Positions 1-9,406 of a DNA stretch of 64,000 nt are shown one piece after another (position 1 is the stretch's first letter; every line of letters starts with the position of its first letter). Position numbers and translations under genes: made by a program. This DNA is from Candidatus Bathyarchaeia archaeon (GTDB lineage: Archaea > Thermoproteota > Bathyarchaeia > Bathyarchaeales > Bathycorpusculaceae), in NCBI GenBank assembly GCA_038728085.1, contig JAVYUU010000005.1:17139-81138 (forward strand), in the 5' to 3' direction. A model generated the notes under the pieces. It ran no database searches. It was not told where the DNA came from and saw only the letters and a list, made by a program, of their open reading frames with translations.

Positions 1-1472
1 TGCGCACGGAGTCCATGCTTCCCATAGCTGAGAAAATGGATCATGTTGGCTTTTTCTCCATGGAGGTTTGGGGCGGCGCCACCTTCGACGTCTGCATCCG
101 CTATTTGATTGAAGACCCTTGGGAAAGGATCCGCCAGCTAAAAAAGCGTATTAGGAATACGCCTCTGCAGATGCTTCTAAGGGGGCAGAACGTTGTCGGC
201 TACAGAAATTACCCCGACGATGTTGTCGTAAAGTTTGTGGAGAAGGCGGCGGAAAACGGCATAGACATCTTCCGCATCTTCGACGCCCTAAACGATGTGC
301 GCAACATGGAAGTCGCCATAAAAACCGTTAAAAAAGTGGGCAAACATGCCCAAGGCACCATATGCTACACCATAAGCCCAGTCCACACAATAGAATACTA
401 TTTGAGTGTTGCCAAAAGGCTGGCGGAGCTAGGCTGCGACTCCATATGCATAAAGGACATGGCTGGAATGCTGGCTCCCCAACCAGCCTACGAGCTTATA
501 ACCGCCCTAAAGAGGGAGGTTGGCTTGCCAGTGCATTTGCACTGCCACTGCACCAGCGGAATGGCTATGATGACCTACCTAAAGGCATGTGAGGCTGGAG
601 TGGACATGTTGGACGCGGCGTTCTCGCCCCTAGCATGGGGCACGTCTCAGCCGCCTGTGGAATCCATAGTGGCGGCGTTAAAAGATACGCCATACGACCC
701 CGGCTTAGACATGAAGCTTCTGCAGGAGATTGCCCAATACTTTTGGGAGTTGAGGGAAAAGTACTATGACCCGCTTGGGCTTATAGACCCTAAAGCCGAG
801 AGGATAGATCCATCCATAATGGTTCACCAGATTCCTGGCGGAATGTTCTCCAATCTTCTTGAACAATTGAGGGAGCAAAGCGCCCTTCATAGGCTTAAAG
901 AGGTTCTCGAGGAGGTTCCAAGAGTTAGAAGGGAGCTCGGATATCCGCCGCTGGTAACACCTACTAGCCAAATTGTGGGCACACAAGCTGTCCTAAATGT
1001 TTTGTCCGGAAAACGCTACGGCATCGTGCCTAAGGAGGTTAGGGATTATGTCAAGGGGTTTTATGGGCAACCTCCAGCCCCCATAGATGAGGAGGTTAAA
1101 CGGCTCATCATAGGCGACGAAGAGCCTATAACATGTCGTCCGGCAGATCTCCTCGAGCCAGCCCTAGACAAAATTCCGGAGGAAGTTAAACCATACATTG
1201 AAAGCGAGGAGGACATGCTTACATACGCTTTGTTCCCCACGGTAGCCGTCGAATTCTTCAAGAAACGAAGGGCAAAAAGGGAAGAAGTCAAAACAGAGGT
1301 GCCTCCAGAAAAACTGGCTGAACTTGAAAGGGCAGCGGCTATCCTAGCCGCTATTGCTATTCATACTGCAACCCAGAGCGAGGTTAAAGCCCTAACTTTG
1401 CGGAAAGCTAAACGTGAAATTTCACCTTGGGTTTTGGCTTGGCGTCAAAGCCTAGCTGAACATGGTGCATAA
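1..1472 (+). CDS. Pyruvate/oxaloacetate carboxyltransferase subunit (5' end outside window)
   Basis: Partial gene. The frame is open to the left edge: codons from position 3 read R-T-E-S before the first Met at 15, matching the usual N-terminal RMRTEDMLPIAEKMD region, so only about 20 residues are missing. This is the TIM-barrel carboxyltransferase of pyruvate carboxylase subunit B, oxaloacetate decarboxylase alpha or methylmalonyl-CoA carboxyltransferase 5S, which moves CO2 between biotin and a 2-oxoacid. Visible motifs are EVWGGATFD, the lysine in CIKDMAG that is carbamylated in this family, and the metal-binding HLHCHCTSG. The C-terminal half (about residues 290-480) is the conserved PYC-type domain. 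There is no biotin domain in this chain; it is encoded by the next gene 2 bp downstream. Which of the three carboxylase types it serves cannot be told from the sequence. Confidence 0.93.
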   Translation, partial: RTESMLPIAEKMDHVGFFSMEVWGGATFDVCIRYLIEDPWERIRQLKKRIRNTPLQMLLRGQNVVGYRNYPDDVVVKFVEKAAENGIDIFRIFDALNDVRNMEVAIKTVKKVGKHAQGTICYTISPVHTIEYYLSVAKRLAELGCDSICIKDMAGMLAPQPAYELITALKREVGLPVHLHCHCTSGMAMMTYLKACEAGVDMLDAAFSPLAWGTSQPPVESIVAALKDTPYDPGLDMKLLQEIAQYFWELREKYYDPLGLIDPKAERIDPSIMVHQIPGGMFSNLLEQLREQSALHRLKEVLEEVPRVRRELGYPPLVTPTSQIVGTQAVLNVLSGKRYGIVPKEVRDYVKGFYGQPPAPIDEEVKRLIIGDEEPITCRPADLLEPALDKIPEEVKPYIESEEDMLTYALFPTVAVEFFKKRRAKREEVKTEVPPEKLAELERAAAILAAIAIHTATQSEVKALTLRKAKREISPWVLAWRQSLAEHGA

Positions 1473-1474
1473 GC

Positions 1475-2032
1475 ATGTCAACCTACGAGATTTTAGTAGA
1501 CGGGAAGCTAAAAAGGGTTGAGATTTCAAGAATTAGAGAAAAAGTTTTCATGGTCAAAGTTGATGGTGAAACTTTCACAGTCGAAGTTCCAATGGGCAAG
1601 CCTGCCAACAACAAGGAGTTTGAGGTGAAAATCGGTGACAAGGCTTACGCTGCGCTGCTGCATGAGGTCAGCAAAACAAAGCCTTTCACTGTAAAGGTGG
1701 GAAAGGCTTCCTTCAAAGTGGAGTTGAAGAAGCCGGCGCTCGGGGAGCGGGTTGCACCGACAACTGAACAAGCCATTCAAGCCTTCAGTGTGAAGACTGT
1801 AAAGCCTAAACAGGTGGTTTCTGGAACCGTTACCGCGCCCATGACGGGCAAAATCGTATCCATAAAAGTTAGGAGGGGCGAACGAGTTAAGGCTGGACAA
1901 GTTTTATGCATTTTGGAAGCCATGAAAATGGAAAATGAGATTACGGCGCCTGTGGCTGGCACGGTTCGCGAGATCCTTGTTTCTGAAGGGGCGTCAGTAA
2001 ATGAGGGCGACCCATTATTCGTTGTCAGCTAA
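1475..2032 (+). CDS. Biotin carboxyl carrier protein (biotin/lipoyl attachment domain)
   Basis: A 185-residue protein whose last 75 residues form a biotinyl domain with the signature EAMKMEN; the acceptor lysine is residue 151 (codon 1925-1927). The N-terminal 100 residues are a beta-rich region of the kind seen in stand-alone carriers of propionyl/acetyl-CoA or oxaloacetate carboxylases, followed by a short linker. It starts 2 bp after the carboxyltransferase stop, so the two are surely co-translated and form one complex. The biotin carboxylase/ATP-grasp subunit is not in the window and may lie to the left. It converges on the mutase gene with 6 bp between stops. Confidence 0.93.
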   Translation: MSTYEILVDGKLKRVEISRIREKVFMVKVDGETFTVEVPMGKPANNKEFEVKIGDKAYAALLHEVSKTKPFTVKVGKASFKVELKKPALGERVAPTTEQAIQAFSVKTVKPKQVVSGTVTAPMTGKIVSIKVRRGERVKAGQVLCILEAMKMENEITAPVAGTVREILVSEGASVNEGDPLFVVS

Positions 2033-2038
2033 TATAGT

Positions 2039-3718
2039 CTAGAATATGGCTGGAGGCTTGTATTCGCCGAAAACCTCGCGGAGAACATTGCATATCTCGC
2101 CCAGCGTGGCGTATTCCTTCACAGCCTCAATTATATGGGGCATTAGGTTTTCATCCTCCTTTTCCGCGGCTCGGCGCAGTTTTTCCAGGTTTTCCTTAAC
2201 TTTAGCGTTGTTTCTTTGACGTTTAACCTCGTTTAGGCGTTCAATGAGCTTCTTTTCGACTTCTGGGTCTATTCGCAAAATTGTTATGGGAGTTTTCTCT
2301 TCGCTTATGAACTCGTTTACACCCACGACTATGCGCTTTTTACTTTCAACTTCCTTCTGGTAGCGATAAGCGCTTTCCATTATTTCCCGCTGCATGAAAC
2401 CCTTCTCTATGGCTGCCACAGCTCCACCCATCTCGTCTATACGCTCTATGTACTCGGCGGCTTTCTCTTCAATCTGGTTTGTCAAATACTCCACATAATA
2501 GGAGCCGCCAAGGGGGTCTATGGTGTCCGCAACACCGCTTTCGTAGGCTATTATCTGCTGGGTTCTAAGGGCTATGGTGACGGCTTGCTCGCTTGGCAAT
2601 GCATAAGCCTCGTCAAAGGAGTTTGTGTGAAGCGACTGGGTTCCGCCTAAAACCGCCGCGAGGGCTTGAAGCGTCACGCGGATAATGTTGTTTAGAGGTT
2701 GCTGGGCTGTAAGCGAAACCCCCGAGGTTTGAGTGTGAAAGCGCAGCATCCAAGAGGCTGGATTTCTGGCTTTGAAACGCTCCCGCATAATTTTCGCCCA
2801 AAGGCGTCTGGCAGCCCTGAACTTGGCGACTTCCTCGAAAAGGTTGTTGTGTGCCGCGAAGAAAAACGAAAGTCTACCGGCAAACTGATCAACGTTTAAA
2901 CCGCGATCGATGGCCGCCTGCACATAGGCAATCGCGTTTGCAAAGGTGAAGGCAACCTCTTGGACGGCGGTGGCGCCTGCCTCGCGGATGTGATAGCCGC
3001 TTATGCTGATGGCATTCCACTTAGGCACGTTTTTTGCGCAGTATTCAAAGATGTCCGTGACCAAACGCATGGAAGGCTTAGGTGGGAAGATATACATGCC
3101 TCTGGCAACATACTCCTTCAAAATGTCGTTTTGCACGGTGCCATCTAACATGTTCCGGGGTATACCTTGTTTCTCACCTACAACAATGTACATGGCAAGC
3201 AGTACAGCCGCTGGAGCGTTGATTGTCATTGAGGTTGTAATCCTGTCGAGGGGGATGCCGTCAAAAATGATTTCCATGTCCCGCAGTGTGCTTACACTGA
3301 CGCCAGCCCTGCCCACCTCACCCCTCGCCATGGGATGATCGCAGTCATAGCCCACTTGGGTTGGAAAGTCAAAGGCAACGCTTAAGCCAGTTTGACCCTG
3401 ACTCAGCAGATATTTAAAACGTTGGTTTGTCTGTTCAGCCGTGCCGAAGCCTGCGTACTGCCGCATGGTCCATAAACGCGCCCGATACATTGTTGGGTAG
3501 ATGCCCCGAGTGAATGGGTATACCCCTGGAAACCCTAAGTTCTCTAGGTAGTCAATGTGGGCGACGTCCAAGGGAGTGTAGAGACGGTTAACCGGGATGT
3601 CTGAGCTTGTTGAAAATTCGCCTCTTTCGGGGAGACGCTCGAGGCTTTTAGCCACAACTTCCCTTTCCCAGGCGTCCATCTCTAGGCGGATTTTCTCCAG
3701 AACTTTGCTGTCAAACAA
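2039..3718 (-). CDS. Methylmalonyl-CoA mutase, catalytic (large) subunit
   Basis: Converts (R)-methylmalonyl-CoA to succinyl-CoA with adenosylcobalamin. The chain has only the N-terminal substrate-binding TIM barrel; as usual in archaea the B12-binding domain must be a separate small subunit, which is not present here. Visible motifs include [17 protein letters not shown] near the substrate site, [10 protein letters not shown], the catalytic-His segment [12 protein letters not shown], and the C-terminal [10 protein letters not shown]. The frame stays open to 3769, but the extra N-terminus does not resemble the family. A TTG at 3718 giving L-F-D-S-K-V-L-E-K fits the usual start and has a GGTG ribosome-binding motif 7-8 nt upstream, so I place the start there. 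Its neighbour on the other strand is a biotin-dependent carboxylase, which fits propionate or succinyl-CoA metabolism. Confidence 0.93.
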   Translation of the reverse strand: MFDSKVLEKIRLEMDAWEREVVAKSLERLPERGEFSTSSDIPVNRLYTPLDVAHIDYLENLGFPGVYPFTRGIYPTMYRARLWTMRQYAGFGTAEQTNQRFKYLLSQGQTGLSVAFDFPTQVGYDCDHPMARGEVGRAGVSVSTLRDMEIIFDGIPLDRITTSMTINAPAAVLLAMYIVVGEKQGIPRNMLDGTVQNDILKEYVARGMYIFPPKPSMRLVTDIFEYCAKNVPKWNAISISGYHIREAGATAVQEVAFTFANAIAYVQAAIDRGLNVDQFAGRLSFFFAAHNNLFEEVAKFRAARRLWAKIMRERFKARNPASWMLRFHTQTSGVSLTAQQPLNNIIRVTLQALAAVLGGTQSLHTNSFDEAYALPSEQAVTIALRTQQIIAYESGVADTIDPLGGSYYVEYLTNQIEEKAAEYIERIDEMGGAVAAIEKGFMQREIMESAYRYQKEVESKKRIVVGVNEFISEEKTPITILRIDPEVEKKLIERLNEVKRQRNNAKVKENLEKLRRAAEKEDENLMPHIIEAVKEYATLGEICNVLREVFGEYKPPAIF

Positions 3719-3844
3719 GTAGTGCACCCAAAAGCTACATTGCCAAACCGCATATAAATGACTATTCAAACGGCAAGCAAATCACGAATTTTTTGCTTTA
3801 AAGTTTAAAGGACTGCAGCGCCAAATCTTGGATGAGGAAGAAGC

Positions 3845-6232
3845 ATGAAAATCACATTCTGGCTGCTGGATGTGAATTATGAGGTTAAGAACCATGAGCC
3901 CGAGATCTGGCTTTGGGGGGTCGACGCTTCCGGAAACAGAGTTTTGGTTATCGACAGAAGCTTCATAACGTATTTTTATGCTGTTGTTGAAAATGGCTTT
4001 GACCCCACTAGGCTTGCCGCCGAGATCACGTCGAGGAAGGCTCTTTATCCATTTATTGTTGGGATTGAGCCCGTTGAGAGGCGATTTTTCGGCAAACCCG
4101 TTAAGGCTTTGAAAATTTGCTGTAAAGATCCGGATTTGGCGGCTAAATACGCCAAGACTATTCAAAAATTGGACGGAGTGAAAGAGTGCCTTGAGGATGA
4201 TATTCGATATTCTATGCGGTATCTCATCGACAACGGGGTTATTCCCTGCGGTTGGCATGAGGTTGAAGTTGAAGAGGAAGCTGGAACACACAACGTTAAA
4301 GTTGACCGGATATATGTGGCTAAGCATCCTCCAAGATTTATTGAGAAAACGGACGTTCCAAACCTTAGGATTCTCGGCTTTTCAATGATATGCTATGGCA
4401 AGGAGGGCGCACCCAAGCCCGACAGAAATCCAGTTGTCATAATTTCGACGGCAACAAACACTGGCGAGGAGAAGCAGTTTATAGCTGGCGACGACATGAA
4501 CGACAAGCCTCTTTTAGAGGCTTTCATTGGTTATGTGCAGCGTTTCGACCCGGACATAATCGTTGGTTTTGGGGTTAATAGGCAGGATTGGAGCTACCTT
4601 AACGAGCGATGCAAGAGGCTTGGACTGCGCTTATCCGTTGACAGGGCTGGAACAGAACCCCACACAAGCGTTTATGGGCATATCTCGATAACTGGAAGAG
4701 CTAACGTGGACCTCTTCGACTTCGCCGAAGAGTTTCCAGACGTGAAGGTTAAAACCTTGGAGAACCTGGCGGACTATTTGGGTGTAATGAAGCTTGAAAA
4801 TCGCGTTTTAATAGAGGATGTGGATTTCGCCAACTACTGGGACGACAAAGAAAAACGTGAAATTTTGAAGAGGTTTTCTATGGAGAACACCCGCTGCATA
4901 ATGGGCATAGCCAATGCCCTTCTGGATTTCGCCATGCAGCTTTCAAGCCTTGTTGGTTTACCTCTAGACCACATTGGAACAGCCGCCGTCGGCTTTCGTG
5001 TAGAATGGTTCCTAATAAAGCACGCCCACAAGATCGGCGAGCTCGTGCCTAAAAGGGTTGAGCAGCCATATAGGCCTTATGCCGGTGCCATAGTGCTTAG
5101 CCCAAAGCCCGGGCTACATGAGAACATAGCAGTCTTGGACTTCGCCTCTATGTATCCAAACATCATGATAGCATACAACCTCTCTCCGGACACTTACGTG
5201 GCTCCCAAAGAGCCCACACCGCCCTGCGGAGTTTATGAGGCACCCGAGGTCAAGCATAGATTTAGAAAGGAGCCGCCCGGATTCTACAAGGAAGTTTTAT
5301 CCTACCTCATTAACGTGAGAAACGAGATCCGCGCCAAGATGAAGGAGTACTCCGTGGACAGCGTTGAATATCGGATTTTGGACGCTCGGCAGAAGGCTGT
5401 GAAGGTCATAACAAATGCTTCTTATGGTTATGCAGGCTGGATTGGCGCCAGATGGTACATGAAGCCCGTTGCAGAAGCCGCGACAGCATGGGGTAGGCAC
5501 ACAATTTTGACGGCTATCAAGATGGCTGAAGAGGAGGGCTTGACGGTTGTTTACGGCGACACAGATAGCATCTTCATAAAATATGACCCGGAGAAGGTGG
5601 AAAGACTCGCTGAGAAGATCTGCGAAAAACTTGGCTTAGAAATAAAGCCGGACAAAATCTACACGCGCATCTTCTTCACGGAAGCCAAAAAACGGTATGC
5701 TGGACTTCTCCCAGATGGAAGATTGGACATTGTCGGGCTGGAAGTCATAAGAGGCGACTGGGCAACCGTCGCCAAAAAAGTTCAGGAAAAGGTTTTGGAG
5801 GTTATCTTGAAGGAGCAGTCGCCCCAGAAGGCGGCGCGGGTTGCTAGACAGTTTATCCAAGATCTTAGGCAGAGGAAGGTTCCATACCGCGACCTGATAA
5901 TATGGAAGACTTTAACCAAGTCTATTGACGAGTATGAGGTTAAGGCTCCCCACGTGGCGGCTGCGAAGATGTTAATGGAGAAGGGCTGGAAGCTTGCCAT
6001 GGGCGACAAGGTTGGCTATGTTGTCATTGCTGGTTCTGGAAGGCTCTATGAGCGGGTTAAACCCTACATGTTTGCCAGCTATGACGAGGTGGACGTGGAA
6101 TATTATGTGTCCAATCAGGTTGTGCCAGCCGCCGCTCGCGTTCTCGAATGCTTCGGCATAACAGAGGAGCAGCTGCTTAAGGCTGGGGTTGAGGAAGGCA
6201 CCACGAGGAAGCTCACAGACTTTTTCGGCTAG
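3845..6232 (+). CDS. polB: Family B DNA polymerase (PolB) with degenerate 3'-5' exonuclease site
   Basis: Replicative-type B-family polymerase of 795 residues, colinear with Pyrococcus-type PolB. Polymerase motifs are intact: motif A DFASMYPNIM (Asp432), motif B K..NASYG (Asn524) and motif C YGDTDS (Asp572, Asp574). The C-terminus TRKLTDFFG resembles a PIP box for sliding-clamp binding. The proofreading domain is present in length but its acidic residues are mostly gone: Exo I D-I-E is S-M-I (180-182), Exo II Y-N is F-G (242-243) although Asp248 remains, and Exo III Y..D is F344...N348. This suggests a polymerase without proofreading. It ends tail to tail with dnaG, the two TAG stops sharing the bases CTAG. 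Start ATG at 3845, preceded by GAGGAAG. Confidence 0.95.
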   Translation: MKITFWLLDVNYEVKNHEPEIWLWGVDASGNRVLVIDRSFITYFYAVVENGFDPTRLAAEITSRKALYPFIVGIEPVERRFFGKPVKALKICCKDPDLAAKYAKTIQKLDGVKECLEDDIRYSMRYLIDNGVIPCGWHEVEVEEEAGTHNVKVDRIYVAKHPPRFIEKTDVPNLRILGFSMICYGKEGAPKPDRNPVVIISTATNTGEEKQFIAGDDMNDKPLLEAFIGYVQRFDPDIIVGFGVNRQDWSYLNERCKRLGLRLSVDRAGTEPHTSVYGHISITGRANVDLFDFAEEFPDVKVKTLENLADYLGVMKLENRVLIEDVDFANYWDDKEKREILKRFSMENTRCIMGIANALLDFAMQLSSLVGLPLDHIGTAAVGFRVEWFLIKHAHKIGELVPKRVEQPYRPYAGAIVLSPKPGLHENIAVLDFASMYPNIMIAYNLSPDTYVAPKEPTPPCGVYEAPEVKHRFRKEPPGFYKEVLSYLINVRNEIRAKMKEYSVDSVEYRILDARQKAVKVITNASYGYAGWIGARWYMKPVAEAATAWGRHTILTAIKMAEEEGLTVVYGDTDSIFIKYDPEKVERLAEKICEKLGLEIKPDKIYTRIFFTEAKKRYAGLLPDGRLDIVGLEVIRGDWATVAKKVQEKVLEVILKEQSPQKAARVARQFIQDLRQRKVPYRDLIIWKTLTKSIDEYEVKAPHVAAAKMLMEKGWKLAMGDKVGYVVIAGSGRLYERVKPYMFASYDEVDVEYYVSNQVVPAAARVLECFGITEEQLLKAGVEEGTTRKLTDFFG

Positions 6233-7386
6233 TCTCCCATTACCTCTGAGAAGGTTGCAAGCTGCACATTTAATGGCGGTTTCACAGCTTCTGATATGCG
6301 GGATGCGACAATGTTTTTTATGTTTTTCTCGCTGGCTATGTCCACTATCCGCTGGGTTATTATGCCATCAAAGACAACGGTGTCCACACCGCTTACCTGT
6401 TGAAGCCTTTCGGCCAGCTGGCTTACTGGCAGTCTTTCCATGGGCTCCAGCTTCTCGTTTAGGAGCACAGCCTCCAAAGTGCCCTCTAACTCCCTCACCA
6501 GCTGAACTATCTCCTTTGGAAATTCTGCTGGGCGTTTCTCTCTTCTTGGTGGATGTTTTAAAAGCTCTTCCACGGGAACTCGGGCAGCTAGAGCCTCAAA
6601 GATTTCCTTGCAGTTAAGCTCCTCCACCTCCTTGCCCCTGGGCGCCCTAGCCACGTATTTTATGTTGGTTACTTGCAGTAGTTCCTTGAGAATGAGGTCT
6701 CCACCCCGATCTCCATCGAGGAAGGCTGTTGCCTCCTTCTCTCGGCAGAGCTTCTTGATGGTTTCTGGAACTTTTGCGCCCTCAAGGGCTATGACGTTAT
6801 GGATTCCGCAACGCAGGAGGTTGATTACGTCAGCCCGCCCCTCGACTATTATGATTTCCTTGGCACTGTCAACTTCCGGTCCTGCTGAAAGCTCTTCTGG
6901 ACCATACTTTTCCACCTTCGCCACCTTCAGGGTCTCCGCCAACTCCTTGAAGATTTCATCCACTGTGGGCATGGTCTCAATGGTCCACTGATGGAGAATC
7001 TCCTTAGCCCTGTCAATGATGGCTTTTCGACGTGCCTCCCTAACGTCCTCAATTTTTTCCAGCGTTACCTTCGCGGCGCATGGGCCAACGCGGTTTATGC
7101 TTTCTATGCTTGCCGCCAAAAGGGCTGTGGTAACCCTGTCCAAGCTTGTTGGAATTATTATTGTGCCTGTTGTCCTGTCATTTTTCGAGTGGAGTTCAAT
7201 TTCGATTCTGCCGATTCGCCCCGACTTCTGGAGCTCTCTGAGGTCTAGTTCTGGTCCGAAGAGTCCTTCTGTCTGCCCGAAAACCGCTCCTATAACGTCC
7301 GGCTTTTCAACTACCCCGTCTACTTCGATTTTCGCGCGGATTACATACTTTACAGTGAGGGTTTGTGATGAACCCGTAAGCGTCAC
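6229..7386 (-). CDS. dnaG: Archaeal DnaG primase / exosome-associated protein
   Basis: DnaG of the archaeal type, which has primase activity in some species and is also a stable subunit of the RNA exosome. The N-terminal 170 residues are the archaea-specific region (VIGAVFGQTEGLFGPELDL is characteristic). The TOPRIM domain follows with VEGRADV (Glu182) and the metal-binding DGDRGGD (Asp224, Asp226). The C-terminal region (from about residue 290) is the linker and small C-terminal domain. Length, 385 residues, is normal. The stop overlaps that of polB on the other strand by 4 bp. Upstream at about 7470-7480 there is an AT-rich TATA-like stretch that could belong to its promoter. Confidence 0.94.
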   Translation of the reverse strand: MTLTGSSQTLTVKYVIRAKIEVDGVVEKPDVIGAVFGQTEGLFGPELDLRELQKSGRIGRIEIELHSKNDRTTGTIIIPTSLDRVTTALLAASIESINRVGPCAAKVTLEKIEDVREARRKAIIDRAKEILHQWTIETMPTVDEIFKELAETLKVAKVEKYGPEELSAGPEVDSAKEIIIVEGRADVINLLRCGIHNVIALEGAKVPETIKKLCREKEATAFLDGDRGGDLILKELLQVTNIKYVARAPRGKEVEELNCKEIFEALAARVPVEELLKHPPRREKRPAEFPKEIVQLVRELEGTLEAVLLNEKLEPMERLPVSQLAERLQQVSGVDTVVFDGIITQRIVDIASEKNIKNIVASRISEAVKPPLNVQLATFSEVMGD

Positions 7387-7492
7387 CTCCTTTATACATG
7401 GTTTATGCCTTTATGTTAGTTTGATTTTGTGATGAGAGAACAGTGCTCTCAACACTGGATTATGTAGTAAATACTGTCGATATATATTACCT

Positions 7493-7912
7493 TTATGAAT
7501 CTCCAATCTTGTTTTTCAATGTTTGCATGTAGGTGGCTAAGCCTTCCACATCCTTGACTTCTCTGCCCGTTAGGCTTGAAAGCTTAAGCCAGTAGTGAGT
7601 GTTCGCCTTTATGCCCACCTTCTCCATGTGGTTTTTCAGTTGTTCGGTTAGCTCTCTGCCTTCCTTGTCGAAGTCCAACATTAATATGACTTCGTCTGGG
7701 CTGGATGCTTCTATTTCTGAAACCACGTCTAGGAGGGTTTTCAAGCCTTTTTTGGCAAAAATTATTTTGCCGCTTATTATTCCGAGGGCTTTCAGGGCTT
7801 GCTCGTCTTTCCGCCCCTCCACTATGATGGGTTTTCCGCTTTTGGCTTCTTCCGCCAGCTGCTCCAAAATATGTTGAATTTGTTCTGCCTTCTCCTTTAG
7901 GTGGGTGGACAA
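7493..7912 (-). CDS. Small TOPRIM-domain protein (UPF0292-type)
   Basis: A 139-residue protein that is little more than a TOPRIM domain: the N-terminal helix is followed by IVEGRKDEQAL with the conserved Glu, a GKIIFAKKG strand, and LMLDFDKEGREL with the D-x-D metal pair. TOPRIM domains act in primases, topoisomerases and RNase M5-like nucleases. This stand-alone archaeal type has no proven role that I can cite with certainty. It lies 5 bp downstream of tyrS on the same strand, so the two are probably co-transcribed, and dnaG, another TOPRIM protein, follows. The ATG start is immediately downstream of the tyrS stop. Confidence 0.82.
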   Translation of the reverse strand: MSTHLKEKAEQIQHILEQLAEEAKSGKPIIVEGRKDEQALKALGIISGKIIFAKKGLKTLLDVVSEIEASSPDEVILMLDFDKEGRELTEQLKNHMEKVGIKANTHYWLKLSSLTGREVKDVEGLATYMQTLKNKIGDS

Positions 7913-7917
7913 GGTTT

Positions 7918-8994
7918 TTACCTTGTTATCTCCGCTTTCTTTACAACTTCTAGGCTTTCTCGGGCTTCCCTATCTGTTTCAAAGTACCGTCTTATGGGCT
8001 CAAGGATTTTGGCTAGTTCCTTGGCTACGGCGCTTTTAAGGTCTTGGGGATGAAGCTGTCCGGTTCTGTAGGCTTTTTCCAGTTCAGCATAGCTTTCAAA
8101 GGTTATGGTTCCACCGTATTTGGATGGACGTTCCACCGTAAATGCGTCCCTTTCATGGAATATTATGTATTTGGCGATTTCCAGAACGGGATTCATTTCC
8201 GTCTGTTTTTCTGGACACCATGCCCTTCTGAGTTTGGCTTGGATTTGCTCTTCGCTGTCGTGGATGAATATAGCCGTCCAAGGCTTGGATTTGCTCATTT
8301 TGCTGGCAATCACCTGCTCCAGCTTGTCCCTAGTCTCAAGTTTAACTGGCTCAGCTAAACCCATCAACAGGTGGTGGTGTACTGCCACAGGCTTTTTCCA
8401 CCCCATTTTCGGGAAGATTTCCCGGGCTAACACGTGGGCTTTGCGTTGGTCCATGCCGCCGTGCGGTATGTCAGCGCCTATCATTTTGATGTCTACGGCT
8501 TGCATGGGCGGGTAGAAATACTGCGACAAATCAAGCTTTTCCGTTTCGCTTCGCCCCATAATCGTGAGACATCGCAGTGTACGGCTCAGGGTCATGTGTT
8601 TAGCAAACTTTAGCAGGTTCCGCCAGTACTCGTCATTATTATGGTAGAGCTCCGAGCCCACCATTATTTTTACGCCGGGGCAGAAGAACTGGAAGGCTTT
8701 CGCGTAGTACTTTGTGGCCTGGAGGATTTTGTCCCAATCTCCGCCGAACTTGTTGTTTATGTAGCTGTGCCAGTCCGCCAAAAAAACTTGGCAGCGGATT
8801 CCCGCCTTCAAAAAGTCGTTTATCTTAAAACCGGAAATCACAAGATTTCCAAGATGCAGCAGGCCGGAAATCTCAAAGCCAATGTAGTGGCCGGGATGTG
8901 GATTCGTTTCAAGCAACTCCCGTAACTCGCTTTCGACGAGAATTTCCTCTGTGGGCGGGCGCTTAATCAGGTCAATTTTGGTTTCTATGTCCAA
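7918..8994 (-). CDS. tyrS: Tyrosine--tRNA ligase (archaeal/eukaryotic type)
   Basis: Class I aminoacyl-tRNA synthetase of 358 residues charging tRNA-Tyr. The HIGH-type motif is HLGN (47-50) and the KMSKS loop is intact at 232-236. The Rossmann-fold tyrosine-binding segment FLADWHSYIN and the Q..D pattern in GGMDQRKAH are those of the archaeal/eukaryotic branch. The compact C-terminal anticodon-binding domain without an S4 domain also fits. It heads a two-gene transcript with the small TOPRIM gene. It is preceded on the same strand by about 260 bp of G+C-rich foldable sequence (see 9066-9330) that could be a leader or an independent RNA. Its cognate tRNA-Tyr is at 56882. Confidence 0.96.
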   Translation of the reverse strand: MDIETKIDLIKRPPTEEILVESELRELLETNPHPGHYIGFEISGLLHLGNLVISGFKINDFLKAGIRCQVFLADWHSYINNKFGGDWDKILQATKYYAKAFQFFCPGVKIMVGSELYHNNDEYWRNLLKFAKHMTLSRTLRCLTIMGRSETEKLDLSQYFYPPMQAVDIKMIGADIPHGGMDQRKAHVLAREIFPKMGWKKPVAVHHHLLMGLAEPVKLETRDKLEQVIASKMSKSKPWTAIFIHDSEEQIQAKLRRAWCPEKQTEMNPVLEIAKYIIFHERDAFTVERPSKYGGTITFESYAELEKAYRTGQLHPQDLKSAVAKELAKILEPIRRYFETDREARESLEVVKKAEITR

Positions 8995-9065
8995 GACAGG
9001 TCAAGCCTTCACATTATATGCAAAAGCGCAACTTAAAAGTTGTTTCCAAAAAGGCTGTAACATTT

Positions 9066-9330
9066 TATCGCGGGCGCCCCTAATTGTCTCCCAACGTCAC
9101 CTATCACTTAACCTCATCGTGGAGCCATGCGCTCCCCTTGGTTAAGCTCTCTCCGGCGTGGGAGTTTTAGGGGGCACCCGCGCCCGCCGGTGTCCCATGC
9201 TTGGGTAAACCCGCCTTCACGGCAACAAGCGTTCAAGCTTGCTGCTCGGTTGGGTCCGTCGGCATGGATTTATCCCGGCGGGATTCCCAAGAAGGCTCAC
9301 GTTATAGGCGTTTCATCGCCAAAATAGGTT
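9066..9330. ncRNA. Candidate structured non-coding RNA, family not recognised
   Basis: This G+C-rich block stands out from A+T-rich flanks and has no convincing reading frame. Two self-complementary domains can be drawn. Domain 1 (about 9070-9185): GCGGGCG at its left end pairs with CACCCGC at its right, continued by CCCCTAA with TTAGGGG, and inside it CTCCCA-ACG pairs with CG-TGGGAG; the interior holds GGAGC/GCTCC and CTTAACC/GGTTAAG (read on the minus strand). Domain 2 (about 9183-9284): CCCGCCGG pairs with CCGGCGGG, then CCATGC with GCATGG, ending in a hairpin around GCAACAAGC/GCTTGCTGC. The strand is uncertain: the plus strand has a TATA-like CTTAAAAG about 30 nt upstream of 9066, while on the minus strand it would precede tyrS. 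The conserved SRP and RNase P signatures are not found. Confidence 0.5.
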
Positions 9331-9406
9331 AAAGCTTTTCAAGAATTAAACGTTGCTGTTTAAAACTTGTCCCCTTGGAACTAATGATTCTTTAATTTTC
9401 AGGAAG

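Noticed and set aside
1526..1962. Minus-strand frames opposite the biotin carrier gene
   Set aside because: Shadows of a clear biotinyl-domain gene.
9066..9330. SRP RNA or RNase P RNA
   Set aside because: The invariant SRP helix 8 sequence and the RNase P P4 sequences are absent on both strands. A faint GGUAAACCC...CAACAAG likeness is not enough to name it.
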